Below are positions 1-7,695 of a stretch of DNA of 64,000 nt, one piece after another. Source of the DNA: CAZWDO01 sp964632485 [NCBI: uncultured bacterium]. GTDB lineage: Bacteria; JAGOEH01. The notes below the pieces were generated by a model that saw only the letters and a program-made list of their open reading frames with translations, was not told where the DNA came from and did not search any database. Location of the stretch: positions 62,001-126,000 of the forward strand of contig CAZWDO010000004.1 of assembly GCA_964632485.1 (NCBI GenBank), read 5' to 3'. The number at the start of each line of letters is the position of its first letter. Within the stretch, counting starts at the first letter, position 1. A program made the position numbers and the translations under genes.

Positions 1-206
1 TGCGCAAAGCGGCCAGATCCGCCGTTTGTAAAATTAATATTGATAGTGATGGCCGCTTGGTCGTTACGGCTATCATTCGCCGCGAGTTTGCCAAAAATCC
101 TAAGGAATTTGATCCCCGCAAATATATGGGACCTGCTCGTGAGGAGTTAAAAAAACTAATTATTAGTAAAAATACCAATGTTCTGGGCTCCGCAGGCCAG
201 GCATAA
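1..206 (+). CDS. fba: Fructose-bisphosphate aldolase, class II (3' end only)
   Basis: Only the last 67 codons are present; the reading frame begins at base 3 and stops at TAA 204-206. The residues KINIDSDGRL, the block NPKEFDPRKYMGPAR and the ending NVLGSAG match the C-terminus of class II (zinc-dependent) fructose-bisphosphate aldolases, which interconvert fructose-1,6-bisphosphate with glyceraldehyde-3-phosphate and dihydroxyacetone phosphate in glycolysis and gluconeogenesis. The zinc ligands would lie upstream of the window. A long hairpin at 216-245 separates it from the next gene. Identity rests on the C-terminal signature alone, which is distinctive for the long-form class II enzymes. 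Confidence 0.85.
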   Translation, partial: RKAARSAVCKINIDSDGRLVVTAIIRREFAKNPKEFDPRKYMGPAREELKKLIISKNTNVLGSAGQA

Positions 207-215
207 ATCATTGTT

Positions 216-245
216 AATGGGGGGAATTATAAATTCCCTCCCATT
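216..245 (+). terminator. Intercistronic hairpin between fba and dinG (possible terminator, no U-tract)
   Basis: AATGGG (216-221) pairs with CCCATT (240-245) and GGGAATT (222-228) pairs with AATTCCC (232-238), with a three-base ATA loop and a single bulged T at 239. This gives a 13-bp stem. No run of T follows on either strand, so it may end transcription weakly, protect the fba mRNA 3' end, or be processed. The seen part is the stem; its function is inferred. Confidence 0.5.
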
Positions 246-260
246 GTAATTAGGGGGGGC

Positions 261-3083
261 ATGGATTCTCTTCTCCATGATTTTATCGCTATCGATATCG
301 AAACAACAGGCTTGAATCCCGATAAAGACGCTATCATTGAATTAGCGGCTTGCGAATTCCAAGACTGTAAAATTAAGCGAACTTTTTCAACCCTGGTGAA
401 CCCCAATCGATCCTTGCCGGAAGCTATCACAATCATTACCGGCATTACCGATGACGATTTGCTTGAGGCTCCTACTATCGACTCCGTTTGGAATGATTTT
501 CTCCAATTCAGCAATAACCAGTCCTGTATTTTTCATAATGCCCCGTTTGATCTCTCTTTTTTAAAAAAAACAGGACTCCGACAGGGAATTCTCTTTAATT
601 CATCAATAATTATGGATACGCTGATATTGGCCAGAGCCGCCAATCCTTTTCTAAACTCCTATAAACTTTGCGATTTGATTACTGAGATGAAGGTTCCTCC
701 CATTCCAGAATCGTTCCATCGCGCCGGAGCCGATGCCCTTCAAACCGGGATGCTTTACATATCCATCAATCAGTTTTTGATGACCCAGTCTCTGGAAATA
801 TTGAACGACCTGGCTAATTTCTTCCGCAATTCCGAATCATTCTATCAAACTTATTTTCGACTGATACTCAAACAGTATCAAACCCAATCCCAGAGCCAAA
901 GGAAAATTACGCCCTCCCATTCTTACAACCAAATTTTTAAAACAGGTGAGGATTTTACCAAGCCAGATCATATTTATGAAATATTCCGACCCAATGGACT
1001 AATTTCCAACCAGTTACCCGATTATGAGTTTCGTCAATTACAGGAAGATTTGTCAGAATTTATCTATTCAGCGTTTAATGAAGATGCATTTGCAATGGCC
1101 GAAGCCGGAACGGGTACCGGAAAATCATTTGCATATCTGATACCGGCGATTCTATTCGCGCATTCTAATAAAAAAACCGTTTATATAGCGACTCGCACGA
1201 AAAGCTTGCAAGACCAATTATTCTTTAAAGATATTCCGTTTCTGCATGATCTTTTTGGAAATTCATTCCGTGCCGCTCTGCTAAAAGGGAAAAGCAATTA
1301 CGCCTGTCTAAAAAAAGTGGACTTTCTGAAAGAGTATCATTTACTGCGGTTCACCAGTGAGCAGCGCGAACAATTATTACCATTGATCAGCTTTCTCTAT
1401 TGGACCCATACCGGCGACATCTCAGAAATCTATCGAGCCGATCCTGTTAACGCCATTTCACGGGCCATCGGAGCTGAACAGCAGAATTGTTTCCCCACGA
1501 GTTGCCCGTATCGTCAAAAATGTTACTGGTTTAAAATCAGAATGCTGTCCCCACAATCTCAAATTGTAATATTGAATCATTCTTTACTTTTGGCAGACCT
1601 GCAGCATCAAAATGCGGAGGAGACTCCCTACCAATATGTCATCATAGATGAAGCCCATCAATTGGAAAAAAATGCCGCTTCCTATTTTGGGGAATCCCAT
1701 TCACTCGAAGAGCTAACAGATTTTTTTACATATTATTGCCTTCCTTCCCGCCAAAAAGCCACACTCATCACCGGCTTGATCGAATCTGTTAGAAAAAAAG
1801 GGATGCTATCCCCCCATAAAATTGCGGACATGGAAAAACTGCAGAAGCAATTAGAAAATGGCGCAAAAAAATACATGGATAATATTACCCTGCTTTTCGA
1901 TCATTTACGCCACTATATTCGCCAACGGCCCACTCTCAACGATTTCTCCAATAACAGTATCCGGCTCAAGGAAACTTTAATGGATATATCGTCCATCGAT
2001 GCCACTTTCAAGATGATGTCCAAAACTGATACAGAATTCAAACAAACTAATCGTAAACTGTCTGAATTGATCGACGAGGAGCAAGGATTCGAAGATGCGC
2101 TAAATCAAATATTGGCATTCACCCAAAACCTCCAACGCTGGACCGATTTTATTCAAACTTTTCTGACAAATGGAGGGGATAATATTGTACACTGGTTTGA
2201 GACTAACCAAAATCAGACCTTTTTTAAAATACATTCCTGGCCAATTGAGGTTTCTTCATTTCTGCAAAAAAATTTCTATAACAGCGCGCGCTCAGTGATT
2301 ATGCTTTCCGCAACTCTGACGATCAATCACAATTTTATTTATTATAAACGCCGGTTGGGGTTAGAAAATTACGAAAAAACAGAAATTCGGGAACTCATTC
2401 TGGATTCTCCCTTTGAAATGGAACAGCAAATTGCTCTCTTCGTGCCAACATTTTTACCGGAAACTGACAAAAAAGATTTTCAGTCCGCTGCCGCTGAGCT
2501 GATGGCAAGCCTGATCAAACAGGAGAAGCGAAGCGCGCTGATTCTTTTCACATCCTATCAGATGCTCCGAAATTTTGACACCATCCTGCATGACAGGCTT
2601 GCCGGTACAGGGATCACGTTAATGAAACAAGCGCGTGGCAGTAGCAATAAACAACTCATTCAGGATTTTAAAAATCAAGTCGGATCGGTATTATTAGGTA
2701 CCGATACATTTTGGGAAGGCATCGATGTTCCGGGGAAAGCGTTGGAAATTGTTACTATTGCCAAATTGCCCTTTATGGTTCCCAATGATCCGATGGTAGA
2801 AGCGCGCATCGAATTATTGGAAGCGGAAGATAAACGCGCTTTTTATCATTATACACTGCCGGAGGCAATTATCCGCCTAAAACAGGGTATTGGAAGGCTT
2901 ATCCGTCACCGTAACGATTACGGAATCATTATCATTCTGGACAAACGGTTAGTCACATCCAGCTACAGCCAGGTGATTCTTCAGTCTTTACCAGTGAAAG
3001 TTCAGCCTATTCCATCACTTCAGCTCCTGCGCCAAAAAATTGGTGACTTTTTCACTTTGAAAGAGAATCCGCCTGATAGCTGA
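261..3083 (+). CDS. dinG: DinG-family ATP-dependent helicase with N-terminal DnaQ-like exonuclease domain
   Basis: The 940-residue protein joins two enzymes. Residues about 1-170 form a DEDD 3'-5' exonuclease, with DIETTGLNP near the start and HNAPFDLSFL as the second motif. From about residue 250 it is an XPD/DinG-type superfamily 2 helicase: Walker A AGTGTGKS near 284, DEAH box IIDEAHQLEK near 462, and a C-terminal helicase block ending in QGIGRLIRH. Four cysteines (near 346, 408, 413 and 419; pattern CFPTSCPYRQKC) fit the Fe-S cluster of XPD-like helicases. The ATG at 261 follows a G-rich stretch that can serve as ribosome binding site. Expected role: unwinding of 5'-tailed or forked DNA, D-loops and R-loops during repair. 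Its 3' end overlaps the convergent lipoprotein gene by 32 bases. Confidence 0.9.
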   Translation: MDSLLHDFIAIDIETTGLNPDKDAIIELAACEFQDCKIKRTFSTLVNPNRSLPEAITIITGITDDDLLEAPTIDSVWNDFLQFSNNQSCIFHNAPFDLSFLKKTGLRQGILFNSSIIMDTLILARAANPFLNSYKLCDLITEMKVPPIPESFHRAGADALQTGMLYISINQFLMTQSLEILNDLANFFRNSESFYQTYFRLILKQYQTQSQSQRKITPSHSYNQIFKTGEDFTKPDHIYEIFRPNGLISNQLPDYEFRQLQEDLSEFIYSAFNEDAFAMAEAGTGTGKSFAYLIPAILFAHSNKKTVYIATRTKSLQDQLFFKDIPFLHDLFGNSFRAALLKGKSNYACLKKVDFLKEYHLLRFTSEQREQLLPLISFLYWTHTGDISEIYRADPVNAISRAIGAEQQNCFPTSCPYRQKCYWFKIRMLSPQSQIVILNHSLLLADLQHQNAEETPYQYVIIDEAHQLEKNAASYFGESHSLEELTDFFTYYCLPSRQKATLITGLIESVRKKGMLSPHKIADMEKLQKQLENGAKKYMDNITLLFDHLRHYIRQRPTLNDFSNNSIRLKETLMDISSIDATFKMMSKTDTEFKQTNRKLSELIDEEQGFEDALNQILAFTQNLQRWTDFIQTFLTNGGDNIVHWFETNQNQTFFKIHSWPIEVSSFLQKNFYNSARSVIMLSATLTINHNFIYYKRRLGLENYEKTEIRELILDSPFEMEQQIALFVPTFLPETDKKDFQSAAAELMASLIKQEKRSALILFTSYQMLRNFDTILHDRLAGTGITLMKQARGSSNKQLIQDFKNQVGSVLLGTDTFWEGIDVPGKALEIVTIAKLPFMVPNDPMVEARIELLEAEDKRAFYHYTLPEAIIRLKQGIGRLIRHRNDYGIIIILDKRLVTSSYSQVILQSLPVKVQPIPSLQLLRQKIGDFFTLKENPPDS

Positions 3084-3630
3084 CCATCCAGCGCGGATTG
3101 AGCATATCCGCATAGAGTTCACTCCAATAAGTTTTGGTATAATCAGTTAAAAACCCTCTGACAAGGATTTTCAACCGTTGGGTATCCTCTTTTGTTAGTG
3201 AAATCTGATTAGCTTCCACATAGCCATCAATGTAAGTGAAATGAAATTTTAAATAATTATCTTTTAGACTGAATTCAAAGCAAAAACGAGTTCGTGTGTG
3301 ATCGACAATCAATTCCTGGTCTTGTTTTTCATTGCCGTTAGTGCGAACTACCAGTTGCTGATAATACTGGTCCGCTGACCAAGCGTTATCAGTAAGTAAA
3401 GAATCGCTATGCGCCAATATAGCGGCAAGCTCATGGCCACGCGGAGGAATATTGCGTAAGCTGTCACCCTGCACCAGAGTTACAACCTCGCCATAATAAA
3501 GGCACCAAAAAGAGGCCTCATCACTTAGATTCTTTTTTAAATAGTCGGCTTTTTTTGAACAAGCCATTGTGATTAAAAGCGTAAAAAAGACAAGCCATAT
3601 TCCCCGGCTTAAACGGTTTCCTGATTTCAT
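3052..3630 (-). CDS. Predicted lipoprotein of unknown function
   Basis: This 192-residue protein starts with a basic, hydrophobic signal sequence ending in a lipobox (LLITMAC), so the mature protein should begin at Cys24 and carry a lipid anchor. I do not recognise the rest. It lies 15 bases downstream of the tonB-like gene on the same strand and is probably the last gene of an exbB-exbD-tonB-lipoprotein operon. That context suggests an envelope role, perhaps accessory to energised outer-membrane transport, but nothing in the sequence proves this. Its final codons overlap the end of dinG on the opposite strand. Confidence 0.75.
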   Translation of the reverse strand: MKSGNRLSRGIWLVFFTLLITMACSKKADYLKKNLSDEASFWCLYYGEVVTLVQGDSLRNIPPRGHELAAILAHSDSLLTDNAWSADQYYQQLVVRTNGNEKQDQELIVDHTRTRFCFEFSLKDNYLKFHFTYIDGYVEANQISLTKEDTQRLKILVRGFLTDYTKTYWSELYADMLNPRWMVSYQADSLSK

Positions 3631-3645
3631 AGAATCTCCTTTTGA

Positions 3646-4371
3646 CTATTTTAGCTTAAAATATAAGGTGATGATCCCGGTTTGCAAAATGTGTCTTTCG
3701 GAAGCCGGAAGTTGGTTAAACCGCCATTTCTTTAATGCATCCAATGCATTTTGTTCCACCCGGCTATCACCTTTTTGCACTGGCACAGCTTCGGTAACAA
3801 TCCCATCACCATTAACGATAATACGAAGTTTTATGATAATATCGGTTTGTAATCCCGATACGGGTTGCGGTAATATTTTTTGTAAAATGAGCCTGTTTTT
3901 CAAGTCCCCTTCTATTTGAAAAGCGCCATTTTCCGCATCTCCCTCACGGGGTTGGCCAGCGCTAAAATTCCCTTGAACCTGTCTGGGTGGCAATGGCAAG
4001 GTAGTTGACTGGGGGGGTGACATCGGAAGGGTTTTTTTCACCGAACTCAGCATGGGTTGGACCCCTATTTTTTCTGGAATCGGTAAAGGAATCCCATCTA
4101 AAAAATCCGCAGGAGGAGGAAATGCCTCTTCCTCAAAATCTGCCATGGCATCCAAATGCTCAGGAGGATTGGTGTAAGACGGATATGACGTCTCGTTTTG
4201 GTGTGATTCTTCTTTCAGGGGCGTTTCAACCGGCTCGTTTGTCCCGGAAATAATACTAATTTCCAGCGGTTCCATCAATTGCTGGATCGGGAGAGGGCAC
4301 GTCACCCATAATAAAATTAGGATCAAAATCCCATGAATAAGTAGCGAAAGACCGAAATATTTAGTTTCCAT
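3646..4371 (-). CDS. tonB: TonB-family energy transducer
   Basis: The 241-residue protein has the TonB layout: a short N-terminus, one membrane helix (about residues 8-24), a long proline-rich periplasmic linker (about 85-135) and a C-terminal TonB domain of about 75 residues with IVNGDGIV, ALDALKKWRF and a final aromatic/hydrophobic strand. TonB carries proton-motive energy from ExbB/ExbD to TonB-dependent receptors in the outer membrane. It overlaps exbD by 11 bases, and a riboswitch-controlled TonB-dependent receptor operon lies directly upstream on the same strand. Specificity for that receptor is possible but not shown; one TonB often serves many receptors. Confidence 0.85.
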   Translation of the reverse strand: METKYFGLSLLIHGILILILLWVTCPLPIQQLMEPLEISIISGTNEPVETPLKEESHQNETSYPSYTNPPEHLDAMADFEEEAFPPPADFLDGIPLPIPEKIGVQPMLSSVKKTLPMSPPQSTTLPLPPRQVQGNFSAGQPREGDAENGAFQIEGDLKNRLILQKILPQPVSGLQTDIIIKLRIIVNGDGIVTEAVPVQKGDSRVEQNALDALKKWRFNQLPASERHILQTGIITLYFKLK

Positions 4372-4777
4372 TATTCAAGTCACGTTGAGTAGCGATCGTA
4401 ATATCTGTCCCTCCGGCGATTTTAATAATATCCATTAAACGCACAACCCAATCCAAAGGCACCTCTCGATCAGCCTGGAGCAGAATTCGTTTATTTTCCA
4501 TGCTGTTAATTCGCGCCGCCAGCAGCGGGGGAAGTTCATCAAATGTAGTCTGCGTTTCCGCTCCCAGCCAAATTAACCCGTTCTTCGTTAATGAAATCGT
4601 AAGTAACTGGCTAAGATTCGGTTCTTGAGATTTTGCCCCCGGCAATTTGACTTTTATTCCCGACTGAACCACAAAGGAAGAAGATAGCAGAAAAAATATC
4701 AACAATAACAATACAATATCCGTCAGTGAGATAGCAGAGAAAACAACCAGGACTTTAGACCGGTTTTTTATCTTCAT
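4361..4777 (-). CDS. exbD: ExbD/TolR-type biopolymer transport protein
   Basis: The 138-residue protein has a single N-terminal membrane helix (about residues 16-38) holding the family aspartate in SLTDIVLLLL, followed by the periplasmic ExbD/TolR domain with the pattern VKLPGA and a C-terminal LQADREVPLDWVVRLMDIIKIAG segment. ExbD is part of the proton-conducting motor with ExbB that energises TonB. It overlaps exbB by 23 bases and tonB by 11, so the three are translationally coupled. ExbD and TolR cannot be told apart by sequence alone; the adjacent tonB-like gene favours ExbD. Confidence 0.88.
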   Translation of the reverse strand: MKIKNRSKVLVVFSAISLTDIVLLLLIFFLLSSSFVVQSGIKVKLPGAKSQEPNLSQLLTISLTKNGLIWLGAETQTTFDELPPLLAARINSMENKRILLQADREVPLDWVVRLMDIIKIAGGTDITIATQRDLNNGN

Positions 4778-5396
4778 TATATCGTTCCTTCTGCAACAGC
4801 AATTCCATTAGAGTGGTCGAGCTGTGCTGGATTTCATAGACGAATTTTTCAACGCGGGAAACTAAATAATTGTAGGCAATTAAGGCCGGAATGCCTATAC
4901 TGAGGCCGACAGCCGTCGTAATCAGCGCTTCCCAAATACCACCAGCTAAAATCGCGGGTTCCACCTGTCCACTATGCTGTTCAATTGCCATAAACGTTCG
5001 GATCATTCCGGTTACAGTTCCTAAAAAACCAATTAAGGGCGCTACGGCGGCAACTGTGGCTAAAACATTTAAAAATTTTTCCAGATTGTAGATTTGTAGA
5101 TTGGCTTCAGTTTCGATAAAATCCTTTATCTCCTGATATGCCATGTGCCGTCGTCGGAAAATCCCGCTTAAAACTGTCGCAACTGGGGCATTCGTTAGAT
5201 CGCATATACTGCCGGCCTCATCTAATTGGCCATTACTGATCAAAAAAGTGATTTTATTCATAAGCGCCCGAGAATTAATGGTTGCGCGCTTGATAGCAAA
5301 CCAGCGTTCAACAAATACGGCTAATCCTACCAATGATAGTAGTAGCATAGGGTAAATTAGGACTCCCCCTTTAAGAACTATACTAAATAATGACAT
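4755..5396 (-). CDS. exbB: ExbB/TolQ/MotA-family proton channel subunit
   Basis: The 213-residue protein has three predicted membrane helices: near residues 10-28 and a pair at about 115-135 and 150-175. The segment LATVAAVAPLIGFLGTVTGM is the classic signature of the ExbB/TolQ/MotA family. It forms the channel of the ExbB-ExbD-TonB complex in the inner membrane. It is the first gene of the operon. A promoter at 5644-5672 and a leader of about 240 bases precede it, and the last hairpin of that leader contains the ribosome binding site, which suggests post-transcriptional control. Confidence 0.9.
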   Translation of the reverse strand: MSLFSIVLKGGVLIYPMLLLSLVGLAVFVERWFAIKRATINSRALMNKITFLISNGQLDEAGSICDLTNAPVATVLSGIFRRRHMAYQEIKDFIETEANLQIYNLEKFLNVLATVAAVAPLIGFLGTVTGMIRTFMAIEQHSGQVEPAILAGGIWEALITTAVGLSIGIPALIAYNYLVSRVEKFVYEIQHSSTTLMELLLQKERYNEDKKPV

Positions 5397-5403
5397 ACTT
5401 TAC

Positions 5404-5417
5404 CCCTTTCACAAGGG
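5404..5417 (-). promoter_or_regulatory. Hairpin covering the exbB ribosome binding site
   Basis: On the minus strand CCCTT pairs with AAGGG around a GTGA loop, which is a GNRA-type tetraloop in RNA. The 3' arm is part of the purine-rich Shine-Dalgarno sequence seven bases before the exbB ATG. Pairing would hide the site. The stem is seen directly; a regulatory role is inferred from its position at the end of a long leader. Confidence 0.45.
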
Positions 5418-5643
5418 TTATTGACGGGTGAACTCAATTTCCAGGCAACCGTTTACATGTCATTGCAGACTACGCTTAGATCCGGCAGACGAGTCGCTCC
5501 TTAATCCACTTTTTCTATAAATCACGTCTGATCAGTCTGCATTCCATATCAATACCGTAACGTTATAAGCTAGTAACAGCTAATTTTGGTTTCATTCTCA
5601 TAAATGAAAAGGATTCCATTTTCAATAACATGTTAGTTGTTAT

Positions 5644-5672
5644 ATTATAATGAAAAAAAAAGGTCAAGTCAA
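5644..5672 (-). promoter_or_regulatory. Sigma70-type promoter for exbB-exbD-tonB operon
   Basis: On the minus strand TTGACT (5667-5672) and TATAAT (5644-5649) are separated by 17 bases. The -35 box overlaps the last codon and stop of the SSS transporter gene upstream. The start point would be near 5637, leaving a leader of about 240 bases before exbB. Confidence 0.7.
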
Positions 5673-7072
5673 GAAAAAAATATACCTTTATAACTCCGAT
5701 TTCGATAACATGAAATCCCCCAGATAAACAAACCCCAAATCAAACCGGGAAGAATGGGTTGTATCCCCCATAAATAATCACCATTTTCAGTGATCGCTTG
5801 AGTCATCGCCTGAGCTACATTCAACAAAAAAGAACCGATCAATGCCAAGCGGACCTCTGCAGACGACAAAGGCCGCCCAATAAACATGGCAAGAGCAGGG
5901 ATCAGGATCGCCGGAATACCTATCGACCCTACCCAATACCAGATCGCTACCACACTTTCCGAAAAAAGAGCAATACAGATACTAGTAACCACGGTAACGG
6001 CAAGTCCCCAGCGCGTCCATCTCTGTTGATTTTCCTGCATTTTTTTTCCGGAGAAAAGGATTCCGAGTATATCATAACCGAATGTCGTTGCTGAAACAAA
6101 TGTAAAACTATCAATTGTCGACATGATAATAGCGAAAAGGGAAGTGAGAAAAATTCCATGCAGGAACGGGGGCAAAATCAATTGCGAAAGCATGGGATAC
6201 GCCAGCATTGGGCTTTCCAGATTTGGAAATGCCATGTGGGCGTATAATCCGGCGCTCAGGGTCAGAAAATCAAAAACCGCCCAGCAGAGAATGGAGAAAA
6301 AAATCCCACGTTGCGCCACCGCAGGAGATTTTGCCGCTGCGCAGCGTTGATAAAAATTAGGCTCTATCAGCGTAACCATTGCCAATAAGTACCAGGAAAA
6401 AATCACCCAGGGGGAATGTCCGCCATGCCAGACAAACAATGAACTGGGAAGGTTCTCTTTAAGAACTGGAAGCCCACCGAAATGGTTTCGCGCCATAGCC
6501 ACAATGAGAATAAATCCAATAAACATCAATACAAATTGAATTTTATCAGTTTTTACAACGGCGCCCAAACCGCCGCGCAAGACATACGCCATGGAAAAAA
6601 ATGCGCATAAAGGGATCGCCATGTACTTCGGTATGGAAAAAAGGTACTCACAAAGTTTACCCAGTTCCAACAAATATGGCGCAGGCGTTGTCTGCAAAAA
6701 GATAATCAGCGCTCCCAATATGGCAATCCGGGGTCCGTAAGTCTGGCGGAATTGTTCCGGGATCGTTACTAAATTTACATTACGAATGCGTTTAGCCAAA
6801 AATAGCGCCATGACAAAAGCGGCCAGATAGTAAGGAAGCGCCAGGATGAACCACATCGAAACACCGTAACGCCAACTAAATTCACTGACACCCAAAATGC
6901 CTCCATACCAACTGGCAACCAAAGATGCCACAAATGCTGGCAAGGTTAGCTTCCTTCCCACTAATAAATAGCCAATGGAATCAACAGCGGGTAACCGAAA
7001 ACTTTGGATAATCACAAACCCTAAATACGCAAAATAGACGCCCAGCGGGATCCAAATCAATACGTTCAACAT
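5669..7072 (-). CDS. Sodium:solute symporter family protein, probable thiamine or thiamine-precursor transporter
   Basis: The 467-residue protein is almost wholly hydrophobic with about 12-13 membrane helices. It fits the SSS (PanF-like) family: an N-terminal segment like YLLVGRKLTLP, then SLVASWYGG, and TIPEQFRQTYG after the third helix. It overlaps the thiamine pyrophosphokinase gene by 7 bases and belongs to the TPP-riboswitch operon with a TonB-dependent receptor. SSS-family transporters under TPP riboswitch control have been predicted before (ThiV). In Bacteroides the equivalent position is held by PnuT. I infer that it imports thiamine, or a pyrimidine or thiazole precursor, across the inner membrane with sodium. 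The substrate is not provable from sequence. Confidence 0.82.
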   Translation of the reverse strand: MLNVLIWIPLGVYFAYLGFVIIQSFRLPAVDSIGYLLVGRKLTLPAFVASLVASWYGGILGVSEFSWRYGVSMWFILALPYYLAAFVMALFLAKRIRNVNLVTIPEQFRQTYGPRIAILGALIIFLQTTPAPYLLELGKLCEYLFSIPKYMAIPLCAFFSMAYVLRGGLGAVVKTDKIQFVLMFIGFILIVAMARNHFGGLPVLKENLPSSLFVWHGGHSPWVIFSWYLLAMVTLIEPNFYQRCAAAKSPAVAQRGIFFSILCWAVFDFLTLSAGLYAHMAFPNLESPMLAYPMLSQLILPPFLHGIFLTSLFAIIMSTIDSFTFVSATTFGYDILGILFSGKKMQENQQRWTRWGLAVTVVTSICIALFSESVVAIWYWVGSIGIPAILIPALAMFIGRPLSSAEVRLALIGSFLLNVAQAMTQAITENGDYLWGIQPILPGLIWGLFIWGISCYRNRSYKGIFFS

Positions 7073-7695
7073 TCCTCCAGCAATTGAAAGACCAATATTG
7101 CGCCGACATTTATTTCAATCCTTGCCGGAACTTTTTCAACCTCATTACTAAGACTAAAAGATTGATCAAAATCCAGACAAACGTCGGTTAGAGGATATTT
7201 AAGTCCATAGCTAGTAACTCCGCTGGCAAAAGGCCAACCCATTATCGAGACCTTTTGCCCCAGGGTATCAAACTTAAACGAATCATTTACTAATGTAATT
7301 TTTTCCCATCGATTAATAATCGTCACCTGTAGCAAATGACGATATTGATATAGCAAGCGGCAAGTGTAAAAAAAATGATCCGAGCGGGTTCCCTGAACTC
7401 CCATCAGTACAACTTGCCGCCACCCTTTTTCTAAAACAAAGTTCAAACACTTTTCAAGGTCTGATGTCTCCTGCTCCCCCTGGAAATATAATTGACTCCG
7501 GTCCTGAAAGAAATCCCGGGCACAACGATTCAGGGAATCGAAATCCCCGACAATCCAATCGGGTATTATCCCGTGGATATGAGCCTGATTTGCTCCTCCA
7601 TCCGCGCAAACAACAATTTTTGCAGCGCTGATAAGCTCTTCCATAATTTGAGTTAAATCAAGATCACCATTGCCTATAATTACCGCATACTCCAT
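7066..7695 (-). CDS. thiN: Thiamine pyrophosphokinase
   Basis: The 209-residue protein carries the family motifs ADGGAN (31-36), GDFDS (50-54), SDLEK (78-82, usually TDLEK) and GVQGTRSDH (99-107), which build the ATP and magnesium site. The enzyme transfers pyrophosphate from ATP to thiamine, giving the cofactor TPP in the cytoplasm. Its ATG overlaps the receptor stop codon (TGATG at 7693-7697), so translation is coupled. Placed between a receptor and a permease it forms a capture-import-activate route. Length and motifs are normal for the bacterial enzyme. Confidence 0.93.
   Translation of the reverse strand: MEYAVIIGNGDLDLTQIMEELISAAKIVVCADGGANQAHIHGIIPDWIVGDFDSLNRCARDFFQDRSQLYFQGEQETSDLEKCLNFVLEKGWRQVVLMGVQGTRSDHFFYTCRLLYQYRHLLQVTIINRWEKITLVNDSFKFDTLGQKVSIMGWPFASGVTSYGLKYPLTDVCLDFDQSFSLSNEVEKVPARIEINVGAILVFQLLEEC

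Noticed and set aside
3052-3083. A regulatory antisense overlap between dinG and the lipoprotein gene
   Set aside because: A 32-base convergent overlap of stop regions is common in compact genomes and needs no special explanation.
5397-5643. A cobalamin riboswitch in the exbB leader
   Set aside because: The conserved B12-box sequence is not found on the minus strand.
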